A stretch of DNA of 64,000 nt from Certhia americana (lineage: Eukaryota; Chordata; Aves; Passeriformes; Certhiidae). The position numbers were made by a program, and so were the translations under genes. The stretch spans positions 14,846,763 through 14,910,762 of the forward strand of contig JAGMWU010000027.1 of NCBI GenBank assembly GCA_018697195.1. The letters are read 5' to 3'. The notes under the pieces are model-generated. The model had not been told where the DNA came from and did no database searches. It saw nothing but the letters and a program-made list of their open reading frames with translations. The first letter of the stretch is position 1; the number at the start of each line of letters is the position of its first letter. Positions 33,268 through 44,969 of this stretch are shown one piece after another.

Positions 33268-33285
33268 TCCCATCTGGGGGTGCCA
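33268..33285 (-). other. Primer binding site of ERV-B
   Basis: Reverse strand reads TGGCACCCCCAGATGGG five bases after the LTR. The same site is at 63137. I cannot assign the tRNA. Confidence 0.65.
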
Positions 33286-33290
33286 AAAAC

Positions 33291-33739
33291 TAATGCCTTC
33301 TCGAGGCTGACCTGGAACAGAGACTAGACAGGGCAAAGGATAAAGTAGGTATTTATTAAAAGGTCTCAATGGGTACACTTGGGCCACGCAAGAGTCCAGA
33401 TGGACCACACCCAAGATGCACCCCAAAGTGGTCACAAAATGGACACCCGGGTCACGAGGTCTCAGATTTTTATAAATTCTGGTCTATTAGCATATTAGAA
33501 TCAATTGTCCAACAATAGCTTCAGGTTATGAAACTCCATCCTCCTTGTTTTTTCTTCTTACTTCACCGTTGTTTTCATTCCTGGGCCTGAAAGTTGTCCT
33601 TGGTATCAAACTAGAGAAGGAATTGTTTTGTCTACCTGCACTGTGAAGAGAGCTTAGTAGCACTTAATATGAAACCTAAAACTACTCACTGAAACAGCAC
33701 AGAGTCTAAAAAATATAATAGCTAAAACCTAAAGCATCA
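33291..33739 (-). repeat. 5' LTR of ERV-B (449 bp)
   Basis: Reverse strand ends near GAGAAGGCATTA and starts TGATGCTTTAGG. TTTATTAAAAGG near the left end is the polyadenylation signal on the reverse strand; TTTTTATAAATTCTGG at about 33468 reads as TATAAAA. Confidence 0.88.
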
Positions 33740-33743
33740 TACT

Positions 33744-34270
33744 CACCAAAACACCCATCATCCTTCTTACTCTTTCCAAACGGACACACTACTGGTTAAT
33801 AGCCTTAGATATCAGCTTCAAATAATAAACTACATTAATATTAGAAACTCAGCAAAGTAAAATTAATTGCTTGATTATTTTCCATATTAGAGGTACATCA
33901 GATCATTCACATTTGAGAACTGAAAGACAACCTTTTCTGCCAAATTCTGACGGTCTGGGCCACATAATATAGAAGACCTGAATTACATCAAAAATACATA
34001 AATGTCAGGTTGCAAATTCACAACAGTCAGAGCTGGGAGTTTTGGATTAATAGTTAAATTGAATAGGAAGTACAAAGAAACATATATACATTATCTCCTC
34101 CCCAAAATATAATGACATGCCCACCCATGTTCAACCCTCCTAAAAATGTTAAAGTACATGTACTAGGCAGCAATTAAATATAAATTTATTTTATGGAAAA
34201 CATTTTAATTACCGTATGTTTATAGGTTAAAACCAGCCATTGCTGTACTTTTTACAGCACTGATAGCCAT
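33744..34270. other. No gene seen
   Basis: AT-rich flank between ERV-B and the next solo LTR. Confidence 0.5.
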
Positions 34271-34994
34271 TGTTGGGGGTTGGGTTGATTTCTTATAGAA
34301 TTTTTTCCCAGAAGTTGCTAAGAAGCTAATGGCTGGGTGCTTTTCGGTACTTATGGGTGCTCGGGAACAAACAAAGGAAGCAGCTACACAGAGACATTGA
34401 TTCCACTTCGCTGGGGGCAGTTTTTTTCTGCTCTGGGGGGACGGCCAGGGCTGCTCGTCTCGGCGAGGCAGAGAGCTCTCACTTTTCCCTTCACCTCGGA
34501 CTCCGTTGGACCACCGGTCTCTTCGTGTGTCCCCCGGGATTTTGGGAACCCGTCTCCTCCCTGCCCTGCACCCACAGTTTCTTCAGTTCTGCTCGAGGTC
34601 TCCCCACGCTGTGTTTTCTACAGCCCCTGCCAGCCGGGACACTTTTTTTTTTCCAACAGCTCCAGCCACTGTGGACCCTGGGAATCATCTCACGCTCCTA
34701 GAGCTGCCGCTAGCCTATTTGCTTGTGACGGTACTGAGGGGGGTGGGGTGGTGTTACCAGAGGAAGAACTGTGACTGACTTGTTTTGGGTTTTCTTTTTT
34801 TTTTCCTCCTCTAGTTCTGTTTGTTGTCAATATTGTAATTATTGTTAATTTACCTTGTTAGACTAACTAGTAAAGAACTGTTATTCCTACCCTCCTTATC
34901 GTTGCCTAAGGCCTCTCTTTCAATTTTGGAATTATAACAAACCCCAAGGGAAGTTTCCCTTTTCTTTGGTCCCTGTCTTTCCAAAACCAAGACA
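34271..34994 (+). repeat. Solo LTR, family 1 (724 bp)
   Basis: TGTTGGGGGTTGGG ... AAACCAAGACA with perfect TSD GCCAT (34266-34270, 34995-34999). Confidence 0.9.
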
Positions 34995-36331
34995 GCCATA
35001 TGTCACTGTGCTTACTACACCAAAGAGCAATTTATAGTCATGTTTAGGATGACCTACTGTCTGTCAGCTCCAGTAGCATTGAAATTATGCAACATGCTCT
35101 CTCAGTAAAGTGCTTCTGTTTGCACCTTTTCTTTGCAAAGACCTTCACTTGTTGTTACATTACCTCTGTCTTGCTAAACATCATATATTGTTCATACTTA
35201 TGAAATCATTACCACAAATATATATGGGTGAGTAAATTACATAAGCGTTACAACGAAAATAAAATCTGATTACACACAAGCCAACAATTCACAAATTATA
35301 CTCTTGAAATTCGGTGCAACAAACAGAATAAAGGCAACACCAGTATTTTCTGCTTCCTCTTCTCAATAAGTTCCATCTTCAATAATGCATCCATAATTAC
35401 TTTAATAGTAGACATTACAGAATACAGTGCTTATACTAAAAATGATTTGTTACAAATAATGTAGTGAAGAAAGTTGAATTCTATCCCTGATGCAGTAACA
35501 AAAGAACACAATACATAATCATACTAATTTATTTTGCAGGTGTCTGGTATAGGATGCAGAATGACATATTTTTTAAAAGAAAAACAACCAACCTTAAAAG
35601 TGATGTTTAAGAAGAAGAAAAAAGCCTTCATATATCCTAGACAGGTAACTTAAGACATGAAAACACAGTAAGAAAGTGAATAAAATAAGACTGGACTATT
35701 GGTCATTTCTAAGGGATCTGGAACCTCTGTGAACGAGATAATGAAATTTACGTTGATGCAAATTCCATAACATTGTTGTTTACCTTACATTTTTGCTATT
35801 TTAGTTGGAATTAAGTATTTTGTTTCTTGTTTCTACTCAAAAAGATTTTTCAGTCCTCAGATAATCATTTGTCTAGCAAACATTATGCATTCCAACTCTT
35901 TCACCTCACTGGATTAGTTATACTATACTGAAACAGCTTTAATCTGAATAAAGAAAACAAGTTTCTAAAGATGAAAAAAGCCTTAAAACCCAGATGAACT
36001 GATTAAGATAAAAGATTAAAAACAAGACAACATAGCCACCACAATGAAGTCCAGACACAAATGAAAAATATGAATAAGTAGAACGGTATTTTTCATAAAG
36101 GTTTTCTTTCATTTCATATGGTTTAAGTGTTTTTTCTGTAGTGATTTCTCAAGAACCAGAACAACTACTAGAGGTTTTCTCAACTATGGATCTCAATGCA
36201 GGATTGCCATAATTTCCTTAAATTTTTTGCAAATATATTTAACCTTTCTGCATTTGGTGTTCCAGCCATCTCACTGAAAAAAATTCACATTACAGCGGTT
36301 GAGAAGTTTTATGCATTAACCTGTAGATTAC
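34995..36331. other. No gene seen
   Basis: 1.3 kb of AT-rich sequence with no coding frame or repeat that I recognise. Confidence 0.5.
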
Positions 36332-37132
36332 TGTAATAGAGTTTGTGTGATAAGGTTTTGGTAGCAGGGGGGACTACAGAGGTGGCAGGGTGTTTCTACT
36401 GTAGCTTGTGGACAACCTCATGCCAGAGCAGGTGGATGTGCCCAAAGGAGGCTGGGACCCTGTGAGAAGCCCATGTTGGAGCAGGCTCCTGGCAGGGATC
36501 TGCAGACATCTGGAGAGGAGCTCAGGCAGAAGCAGGTTTGCTGACAAGACTTGTGACCCCATGGGGGACCCACACTGGAGCAGTTTGTACCTGAAGGACT
36601 GCACCCTGTGGAAGAGACCCACACTGGAGAAGTTCATGAAGAACTGTAGCCTGTGGGAAGGACTCATATTGGAGAAGTTCATAGAGGACTCTCCCTTGGG
36701 AGGAGCCCCTTGCTGGAGCAGGGGAAGAGTGTGAGGAGTCCTCCCCTTGAGGAGGAAGGAGCAGCAGAGATATGTGATGAACTGACCACAACTTCCATTT
36801 CCTGTCCCTCTGTGCTGCTTGGAGGGGAGGAGGCAGAGGAAATTGTGAATAAAGTTGAGCCTGGGAAGAAGGGAGGGGTGGGTGGAAGGTGATTTTAGGA
36901 TTTGGGTTTATTTCTCATTACCCTACTCTGATTTGATTGATAATAAATTAAAGTAATTTTCTCAAGTTGTGTCTGTTTTGCCCATGATGGTAATTGGCGA
37001 TTGATCTCTCCCCGTCCTTACCTTGACCCAGGAGCCTTTCATGATATTTTTTCTCCCCTGTCCAGCTGTGGAGGGGAGTGATAGAGTGGCTTTGGTGGGC
37101 ACCTGGCATCTAGCTAGGGTCAACCCACCACA
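36332..37132 (+). repeat. Solo LTR, same family as 5592-6672
   Basis: TGTAATAGAGTTTGTG ... CAACCCACCACA; GATAATAAATTAAAG at about 36940 is the polyadenylation signal and sets plus orientation. The interior repeats GGAGCAG and CTGTGGGAAG-like blocks, which keep several frames open on both strands; these are not genes. No TSD found. Confidence 0.65.
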
Positions 37133-37690
37133 ACTATGTAGACACAATTTTAATAGGAAAGTGGAGAATTATGTGAAATTGTGACATCTAGTGACTTATG
37201 GAAAATTAAAATTTAGGATTATTTTTTTTATCAATATGTTGAAAAAAATGACATTTACTTTCCACATTGAAGATGGCAGTTTTGGACTGATATAAACTGC
37301 TTTGTTCAGCATAACTACTTTTTGTGTGCACATAAAATACACATTCCTGTGAGAACTCCTTTTCTATGAACTAAACTATTACAGGAACCAAAGATTTCAC
37401 CTAAATATAGAACAGATTAAGGAGAGTAATTTTTCACAGTCATGCACAAGTTTTCAAGGCAAAGCTGTCATATCATGTGGGAAACAAATCTGAAAACCCT
37501 GTAATACATTACAGCATGGAGCTTCTTAGATAAATCACAATACAGTGGTAAACTGTAGACACAAACATTGAGAAAAGAGAAAACTGCATCTATATTTTTA
37601 AATTACACTATTTTTCCTTGGCTTGGAAGTTTGCTAGTGTCCCATATGCATACTGTAAGGAATAAAATTATAGGTTAGAAAATAGGAAAT
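37133..37690. other. No gene seen
   Basis: AT-rich spacer; GGAAAT at 37685-37690 is the left TSD of the next LTR. Confidence 0.5.
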
Positions 37691-38148
37691 TGTTGGGGTC
37701 TGCTCCACGGAAGAGGGTAGACACCTTGGCTTTAAGCCATGAGAAAGCTCCTCTCAATCTGTGTGAGCTAAGACCCACCCCTGAATACCTCATTTGGTAT
37801 ATGAAAATTGTTTCTAGAAAGTTCTCAGTTCTCGTTATCATTATTTGTTATATTTTGCTGCAATATTTTCCATATTCCTAATTGCTTTCCCCCATTGGAC
37901 TGTCCCCCCAAATCCCCACCTTAACCCCATTCTCTCGTACATGCATAAAACTGCTGTACACCCTGGACCCTGTGCTTTTTCGGTCCGATCCCTGTACTGT
38001 GTACGCCGTCTGGTTTTTATTTTTCCCTTATTAAAAGTTCTGTTTCTGGAAGACCAAATCAGCGTAGTCTCTCTCATAAAGTCGCTGAGGGTGAGTGACC
38101 CCGAAGAAGCCACCGGTTAAATTATCCAGGCTAGAACCGGACGCTTCA
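37691..38148 (+). repeat. Class II solo LTR, relative of 4631-5083 (458 bp)
   Basis: TGTTGGGGTCTGC ... CCGGACGCTTCA with a perfect 6-bp TSD GGAAAT. It shares long blocks with the LTRs at 914 and 4631, including TGCAATATTTTCCATATTCC and TATTAAAAGTTCTGTTTCTGG. Confidence 0.9.
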
Positions 38149-38863
38149 GGAAATAATGGGCATAAAAGTTATTCAATCACTATTATTAATTTAGCACTAA
38201 GTTGCAGATTCACTGTATAATCTGAATTACTGTTCTACATCATAGTTCTGCTTTGTGCTACAGCCAAAATTATATGTGATTAACTCTGCTTTAAAGTGTG
38301 GTGTGACTGCAAGTACAAAGAGCAAAAATATACCACAGCTTATGGTACAGGCAATGTCAAATGATTATGATAAACTCTGAAATTGCTGTTATTGCTTCAT
38401 GAACACACTATTAGACAGCTTGCAACCACACCATGTAGCTGGGTTCAGAGAAGCGGTTTAAGAAAAATGCCAACAAAGCAACAACTCTTGTGTAGTTTTA
38501 GGTCCTTGGAAAGCCAGTATCATGTGTTTCACAGAGCTGAGCTTCTCAGGACAGAAGAATACAGACCTGACAACTAACACACACAGAAAAATCAATATGA
38601 TGCTGCAATTACATTGCTTACAGGTGCTTTGAAAATTAATATTCATTTACTTTATAAATAAGGCAACAAGTTAAAGAAAATGTCTGTCAATAGCAAGGGT
38701 AAAGTGACATACTTTTGAGATGTTTGATAGAACTTTAATTTCAGGGCAGTCAGCTGAAGGTCTAATAGCTGATATCTTTAGGTTACATAGGATACTGCTA
38801 AGCTAAGTTTTACTGCTCCTATTTATAAAAGTAAATGGCAAGACATGAAATATGTTTTAAGAG
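38149..38863. other. No gene seen
   Basis: AT-rich spacer; nothing recognised. Confidence 0.5.
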
Positions 38864-40118
38864 TGTTGGGAGTTAGGTTTCTCTCCTTTTGTTCCATTTT
38901 ATTTATAGAATTTTTTCCCGCAAGTTGCTAGGTGTGAGAAACGAACCTCACTCTTTAAAATTTTAAAAGTTTAATAAGGGATAAAAGGGACAAATTAATA
39001 ACAGTCTGGGTGTTTGGCCATGGCCAAAGGCACACCAGTTAACTATAACAACTCTTCTTACACACTGTTTCATTGGATTGGTCAAATACATATTCATGAA
39101 GATTATATATATTCAAACATTCCTTTGAGTTCTTTTACATGTTCCGGGAATTCTTTAGCTTGGTTCGACCCCTGACCCATCTTCTTAGAGTGCATGCAAT
39201 AGCGTAGATGTGATTTTTGGGAGTTATGTATGCCATTTCTTCACGTGTATGTCATTTCCTCACCACGACTTCCTGTTCCGTGGTTTCAGTGATTGATAGT
39301 CGAAGGGCTGGTGGTAGGGGTTCTTTACATCTGTTCCTCAAATGTTATCTAACCATACAGATGGTTTTAGCTATTTCTACAAGTACTTTAAATCAACATC
39401 AGTTATTTAACAAATTTATCTGAATTATTGTCACTATTGACAATTAGTTACAAAAATAAAGGCATTAGTTATTATTTCACAACTACAGTTATTTCTGCAA
39501 AAGTTAACACATAACATCCATTTTAATATTTTGCGAAAGCCTAAACTATAATATATGTTTATCACACTAAAATATACAAGCTACACAGGGCCCAGGGCAT
39601 TGGCCACAAAAGCTGACAAATTATACTATATCAAAAGCAGTTAAAATTGATTACAAACTGTATTATATCAAAATCATTGTGATTAATAACAATTTGCAAA
39701 AGCCAATACATAATAACAAAAGCCAATGACTACATAGTTATTTATAACACTAGGAAACACTAGCAACTGGGTACTTAAGAAAAAAAAAGAAGTGGCCAAG
39801 TTCAGGGGAGGAGGGCATCTGGTTGCATTTCTCTTATCTGGGAGTTTCTCTCCAAGGGGCAGAGATACTGCGAAAATTGGGCCAGGTAAAAGATGGAGCT
39901 GGGGCAGCCTGCTCACTCACTCTCTGGGCTTTGTAGGAGGACGGTCAGAACTGCTGCTTGGGGAAGGGAATTTGCTGCTGCCCCCGGAGCCCAGCCCAGA
40001 GCTGCTTCTTCTGCCATGGGGTGAGCCTCTGCTTGTGAAAGCAGCTAATGAACTGGGACCTTATTAACATTTACCTCACTAAAAGAGGGACCTATCACCA
40101 TCTGCTTGGGTGCCTGTG
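38864..40118 (+). repeat. Diverged family 1-like LTR, split by another LTR
   Basis: 38864-38932 starts TGTTGGGAGTTAGG and contains TATAGAATTTTTTCCCGCAAGTTGCTAGG, matching the first 70 bases of family 1. It is interrupted at 38933 and resumes at 39750 with a more diverged continuation; the 3' limit is uncertain. Confidence 0.45.
38933..39749 (-). repeat. Solo LTR nested in the LTR at 38864 (817 bp)
   Basis: TGTGAGAAACG ... TTTATAACA with a perfect 5-bp TSD CTAGG (38928-38932, 39750-39754). AGTTTAATAAGG near the left end reads as TATTAAA on the reverse strand, favouring minus orientation. Confidence 0.75.
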
Positions 40119-41418
40119 TGAGAAATGTCGGTGTGATTCGTGTCAATACAGATCTATTGCATGGGATCAGTATAAAGATAACCTTTGACAAACAAAAGAA
40201 GGAAAGCCAAATAAGGCATGCAATCAGAATAACAGGATAGTTTGTTATCCAATCACAAAATATATTTTGTAGGCCTTTCAGCACCATTATGCATTAGCAT
40301 CTTTGGGTTTATTTGTTAAATAACAGTAGGCTTTAGCTATTATGCATTTGCTTTTACAGACTATTGTAAATTGTAACCATTTTTTGTAGACATAGTGCAA
40401 ATTATAATTGCTTTTGTGAACAATATGTCTAAAACTGTGCATGAAGCAAAACTATTATAAGCTACTTGCAAAAGCTGTATCACAAGACATAGCTGCTTTT
40501 GCAAAATGTATAGCCAAGAAATCACTTATGTAAGAATGTAACTTAAACACAAGTGTAAAACAGAGGTCAGAAAAAGGACATTGAAGAGGAAAAAGAGCCC
40601 TCCTCCTGAAAAAGGACAGTCGACCCCCTAGCAACCAACTGAGCAGGCGCAGCCACGGAGAAATGAAAGAAGAGGGGGCTCTGAGGAAATAGAAACTAGA
40701 AACTCAATAAATAGAGAGAACTGCTGTAAAACAGAGAAATTAAGAATTAGGAATTATTTATAAAATTGTCTTGAGTAAAAGAAGGGGATACAAAACCCTG
40801 TGAAATGCTCACTGCTCCCATAAGAGCAAGAAAGAATAAAACTGCAGGATGAGATAAGGAGCTAAAATATGTAAGCATAAATGTTCTATAGGTTGGGCCC
40901 CTAACCTGAAGGATATAGAAAGAGGGGGGACAGAAAAATTGAGCGAAGTATGCACAAAAACACAAGGTAAAAAGTTCAGCTGAAAGAAAATTGCTGACTT
41001 CAGCCTCAAAGACCCCCAGAAGACCACCAGAGGGGCCAACAAGGACCAGTGCACAGAAGAACAGAGCAGAGCATGCGCAAGGACTCAAGGTGAAAAGTTC
41101 AGCTGAAGGAAAATTCCTGACTTCAGCCCCAAAGACCCCCAGAAGACCACCAGAAGGACCAACAAGGAGCAGTACGCAGCTGCAAATAGGCGTGAAACTA
41201 ATTTTAATATGAAGCGGGGACAGGCAGGGTTAGCAAATGAATATGTATTAGGCGTATTGTGTAACCCTAGTTTGGAGAGAATAAAAAGGAGAAACAAAGG
41301 CCCCAAAGTGTGCATGCCTTTGGAGGAGATATCCCCCATGCACCTCAGCGCTGAATAAATTCCTACCTTACTCTTATAACTACTCTGTGAGTTATAGAGT
41401 CTTTCAATCCGCATATCA
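40119..41418 (+). repeat. 5' LTR of ERV-C (5' limit uncertain)
   Basis: The 3' end GCATATCA is fixed by the primer site that follows. GCTGAATAAATTCC at about 41351 is the polyadenylation signal and GAATAAAAAGG near 41280 may act as a TATA box. The left limit may be anywhere from about 40119 to 40700. Confidence 0.5.
40951..41180 (+). repeat. 123-bp tandem duplication in the LTR U3
   Basis: A unit starting TGCACAAAAAC at 40951 is repeated from TGCGCAAGGAC at 41074. Both hold AAAAGTTCAGCTGAA and AGACCCCCAGAAGACCACCAG. The copies differ at scattered sites. Confidence 0.8.
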
Positions 41419-41421
41419 TTT

Positions 41422-41439
41422 TGGCGAGCCAGGCAGGAG
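41422..41439 (+). other. Primer binding site, tRNA-Arg
   Basis: TGGCGAGCCAGGCAGGAG matches the complement of the 3' end of tRNA-Arg (ACG type) with one mismatch. Confidence 0.75.
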
Positions 41440-41774
41440 GACCTCTGTCTGGCTGCGGGAGCAGGCTGAGGAGAGGATTCCCTGGCGCGCCCCCAGGACC
41501 TTCCCGGGAGGGACCCCTTATCCCGGTCTGCTCACCGCGGAGACAGACAACAACCTGCTGGCCTTGCGGACAAAGGTATGAATTAAATATCATAAAAAGG
41601 GCCGCTGGTAAGCCGTACAGAGACGTCTGATGCACAGCACAGTCCCAGTGTGCTTGCAAGCAGCTGGCCCGGAGGGGCCAGAGACAGAGGGAAAGGGATC
41701 GATCCTGGCCGATAGCACGGCCGACGGGGTGGGTCTCACCGAGCTGATAGAGCAGCCCGCTAGTGACTCTGGGG

Positions 41775-41780
41775 GTGAGT
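41775..41780 (+). promoter_or_regulatory. Candidate splice donor in ERV-C leader
   Basis: GTGAGT preceded by GGGG, in the leader before gag. Confidence 0.35.
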
Positions 41781-42131
41781 CGGGTGAACCCATGTTTTGC
41801 TGCTATTTTGTGTGAATGCTAAGTCCGGACACGTTAAGTCACTGAGTGTGTTGCTGTGTGAATGAGCCAGTGAGACGCACCAGAGGTGCGGAGCGAGTGT
41901 GGAGCTCTATCCGCGGTTCTGCCCTCGGGTGACTGAGGCGGCCGGAGAAAAACGAAGTGACTGGAGTCAGTAAATGAGGGTTTGTGCTTGACTGTGAAGT
42001 GGTCAATATTTGTTTTAATTGTAGAGTAAGTGAAAACTCTGAAGTTTGTGTGTGAAGATACTGGAAAAGACAGTGAAATTGTGTGAGGAAAAGTTTGGGT
42101 GGAAACGGGACAAGACAAGAAGAAGGAGATA

Positions 42132-43580
42132 ATGGGCAATGGACAAAGTAAAGAAATCCCTAAAGCAAGTCCGCTAGGTTGTATTCTTGCACATTGAAAA
42201 GATATTGCTGGATGTGGAAGAACTGAAAACAAAAGAGATCTAATCCAGTTTTGTAAAGACTGGTGGCCACTATATAAATTAGATGATGGAGCAAGGTGGA
42301 TACCTAGTGGAACTTTGGACTATAACATGCTATTACAACTCATGCTTTTTCTCAGGAGGGAAGGGAAGTGGACAGAGGTATCATATGCTGATATGTTTTT
42401 CTCCCTTCGAAATCACCCCAAATGGCAGAGAGACTGTGGGACCAGTGCTCCCTCTGACCCTCTGGTGTTGGCCCTGGAAAGGGAGAATAAGACTAAGAGA
42501 GGAAAACTTAAACAGTGTTGTTCAGCACGTAGCATAGGACAAAGATGCACAAAGTCAGATAAGGTTTACCAGACTGTGGCCCAGGAACAAGACCTGGCAG
42601 ACAATTTGCTTAAGCCTCCCCACATAAGACCAGAAAGCAATGAGGATGAGGATGTGGACTCAGGGGATGCCGACACCCCTCCGATTGCACGCCAGACTAG
42701 ACAACAGACACACATATTACAGGCACCTCTGCGTGAGGCAATAGCACCAGAGAGAAGAATGGTATTAGTTAAATTTCCCTTCTCCACAATTGATTTGGAG
42801 GCTTGAGAAAAAGTTGCTAAAAATTACCGCAGTGATCCAGTTAACACAGCTAAATGTCTGCGATATGTAATAAAATAATACAATCCAGATTGGAGTGATA
42901 TGCAGTTATTATTAGATGTACTAACCAAGACAGAAAACCAATTAATTATAAAAACGGCAGGGGATCTGGCAGAAGATTATTGTAAAACCCAACAATTGGA
43001 TGTGAAAGATTATTTCCCACTCCAAAACCCACAGTAGGATCCAAACAGATCAGCAGAATTGAAAAAATTAGAAAGCTATCAGGAGTAGATCACAAAGGGG
43101 ATGGAAAAGGCCATTCCCAAAACAATAAATTGGTCAGCCTTATATGCAATCAAGCAGGGGCCCTCTGAATCGCCATCCGAATTCCTTGAAAAATTAAGAG
43201 ATGCTATGCGTCATCACACATCACTGGACCCTGGGTCTGAAGTAGGGATACAGCAACTGGTTAATTTGTTCCTGGGGCAGTCTACAGGTGACATAAGGCG
43301 TAAACTCCAAAAGCTTTGAGAAGCAGATGGGAGGAATTTAGAAACCTTGCTAGATGAGGCATGGAGAGTCTTTAGTAACTGAGAAGAAGGATATAAACAA
43401 GGAATAAGGAAGTTTGTAGCTGTTGTAAGTGAAAAAGAGAGAGGAAAACGTGGACAAGGACCACCTAGACAAGGCCCGTCCCAGCTGAGCAAAGACCAGT
43501 GTGCGATCTGTAAGAAATATGGTGATTAGAAAAATCAATGCCCAGAGTGGAGACGGGGTGACTTTCAGGAAAAGGGAGAC
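42132..43580 (+). pseudogene. gag: ERV-C gag remnant
   Basis: ATG 42132 gives MGNGQS (myristoylation) and a SPLGC segment typical of class I matrix proteins. A long readable matrix/linker frame runs from about 42315 to 42806, then capsid fragments, the best being 43101-43319 with QGPSESPSEFLEKL, a major-homology block. A zinc-knuckle half CAICKKYGD lies near 43500 and is followed by a stop. At least nine stops interrupt the frame, including TAG at 43035 and 43527, where relatives have Trp. Confidence 0.8.
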
Positions 43581-43619
43581 TAGGAGAACGGGAAAATGAT
43601 TGCATATGTGAAAGATTGA

Positions 43620-44960
43620 AGAGGACCAGTAGATCTCACTCCAGAAGATCCACTGGTTATAAAATTGAGACTGGGGGAAAAAAGGAAAGAGGTGGAATTT
43701 CTGATTGACACAGGGGCAACATATTCAGCCTTAAATAAGACTTTAGCACCTGTGGGGAAAGATTATGTTACAGTAATAGAAGCAACTGGTCAACCTGAAA
43801 GAGCCTATTTTTGCAAACCATTAAAGTATAAGCTTAGAAAGCAATGGGGCATTCATAAATTCCTATATCTGCCCCGCTCCCTGAGATACCTTTTGGGGAG
43901 AGACTTGTTAGAACAATTACAAGTAACCATTAAATTTAGAAATGAAGAGCTTATTCTGGAAGTAAATGATGAAAAGTACATAGAGGCATTGAGTTTAATG
44001 CTGACAGCCCTCCAAATGGAGGGGGAAATTAGTGAAGAAATAATAAATCAAGTATTTCCTAGAGTCTGGGCCTCCAATGTACCAGGGAGAGTGAAAAATG
44101 CACTTCCAATATTAATCAAACTCAAGGAAAGAAGACAACCAGTTAGAATTAAACAGTACCCCCTGAAGAGAGAAGATAGAGAAGGAATTAGTACCATAAT
44201 TGAAAAATTTTTGCAATTAAGGCTGTTAAAGGAGTGCCAGTCTGAGTTCAACACTCCCATCTTGCCAGTCCGAAATCCTGATGGGTCATACCGGATAGTA
44301 CAAGATCTAAGGGCTGTTAATAAAATAACTGAAGATCTCTACCCTGTAGTCGCAAACCCATACACTCTGCTAATGTGCCTGACACCTGAGTTAACTTGGT
44401 TTACTGTTTTAGACTTGAAAGATGCCTTCTTTTGCTTCCCTATCTATGAGGACAGCCAGAAAATTTTTGCATTTGAATGAGAAAACCCCAAAAGTGGGCG
44501 CAAATCCCAGCTCACCTGGACTGTTCTGACTCAAAGCCTTAAAAATTCCCCTATGCTGTTTGGAGACCAACTTGCTAAAGACCTGGAATCTTAGGAGGCT
44601 CCCCCAGAAGAAAGAAAGATACTGCAGTATGTAGATAACATCCTCATAGCCACCTGGACAGAAGAAGCATGCATAGCCTAGACAGTAAGCCTGCTAAACT
44701 TTCTAGAACTTCAGGAATACAAGGTATCAAAGAAAAAGGCCCAAGTAGTGAAGCAAAAAGTAATTTATCTTAGTTATGAAATGAGTGCTGGACAACGGAC
44801 TCTAGGGAAAAATCGCAAAGAAGCGATATGTCAAACGCCGAAACCTCAAACAATAAAAACCGCTAGCCAGAGAAATGCTGAATAGCCTTGGTCCCAAGCT
44901 TTCATTAAGTTCACTGGACTTATGAAAAATTACTCTGATATAAAGGATTTAAACCTATCA
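43620..44960 (+). pseudogene. pol: ERV-C protease and RT remnant
   Basis: 43665-44480 stays open: protease with DTGA near residue 17 and LLGRDLLE, then the RT fingers and palm with VLDLKDAFF. It stops at TGA 44478-44480. Downstream the frame continues with stops; the catalytic YVDD site reads YVDN (Asn codon 44637-44639), and the LPQG block is LTQS. RNase H and integrase are absent. The gene is inactive by two independent criteria: stops and loss of a catalytic Asp. Confidence 0.85.
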
Positions 44961-44969
44961 ACTGTGGTT

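Larger units (their letters stand above)
24957..33739 (-). mobile_element. ERV-B: minus-strand class I provirus, decayed, with nested LTRs
   Basis: Left LTR 24957-26073 (448 bases once an inserted solo LTR and its duplicated target are discounted) and right LTR 33291-33739 (449 bases) are copies of one family, flanked by TACT on both sides (24953-24956 and 33740-33743). A primer site follows the right LTR and a polypurine tract precedes the left LTR, reading on the minus strand. Gag and pol are recognisable but carry stops and frameshifts; no env is seen. Two solo LTRs are nested, in the 3' LTR and in gag. Confidence 0.88.
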
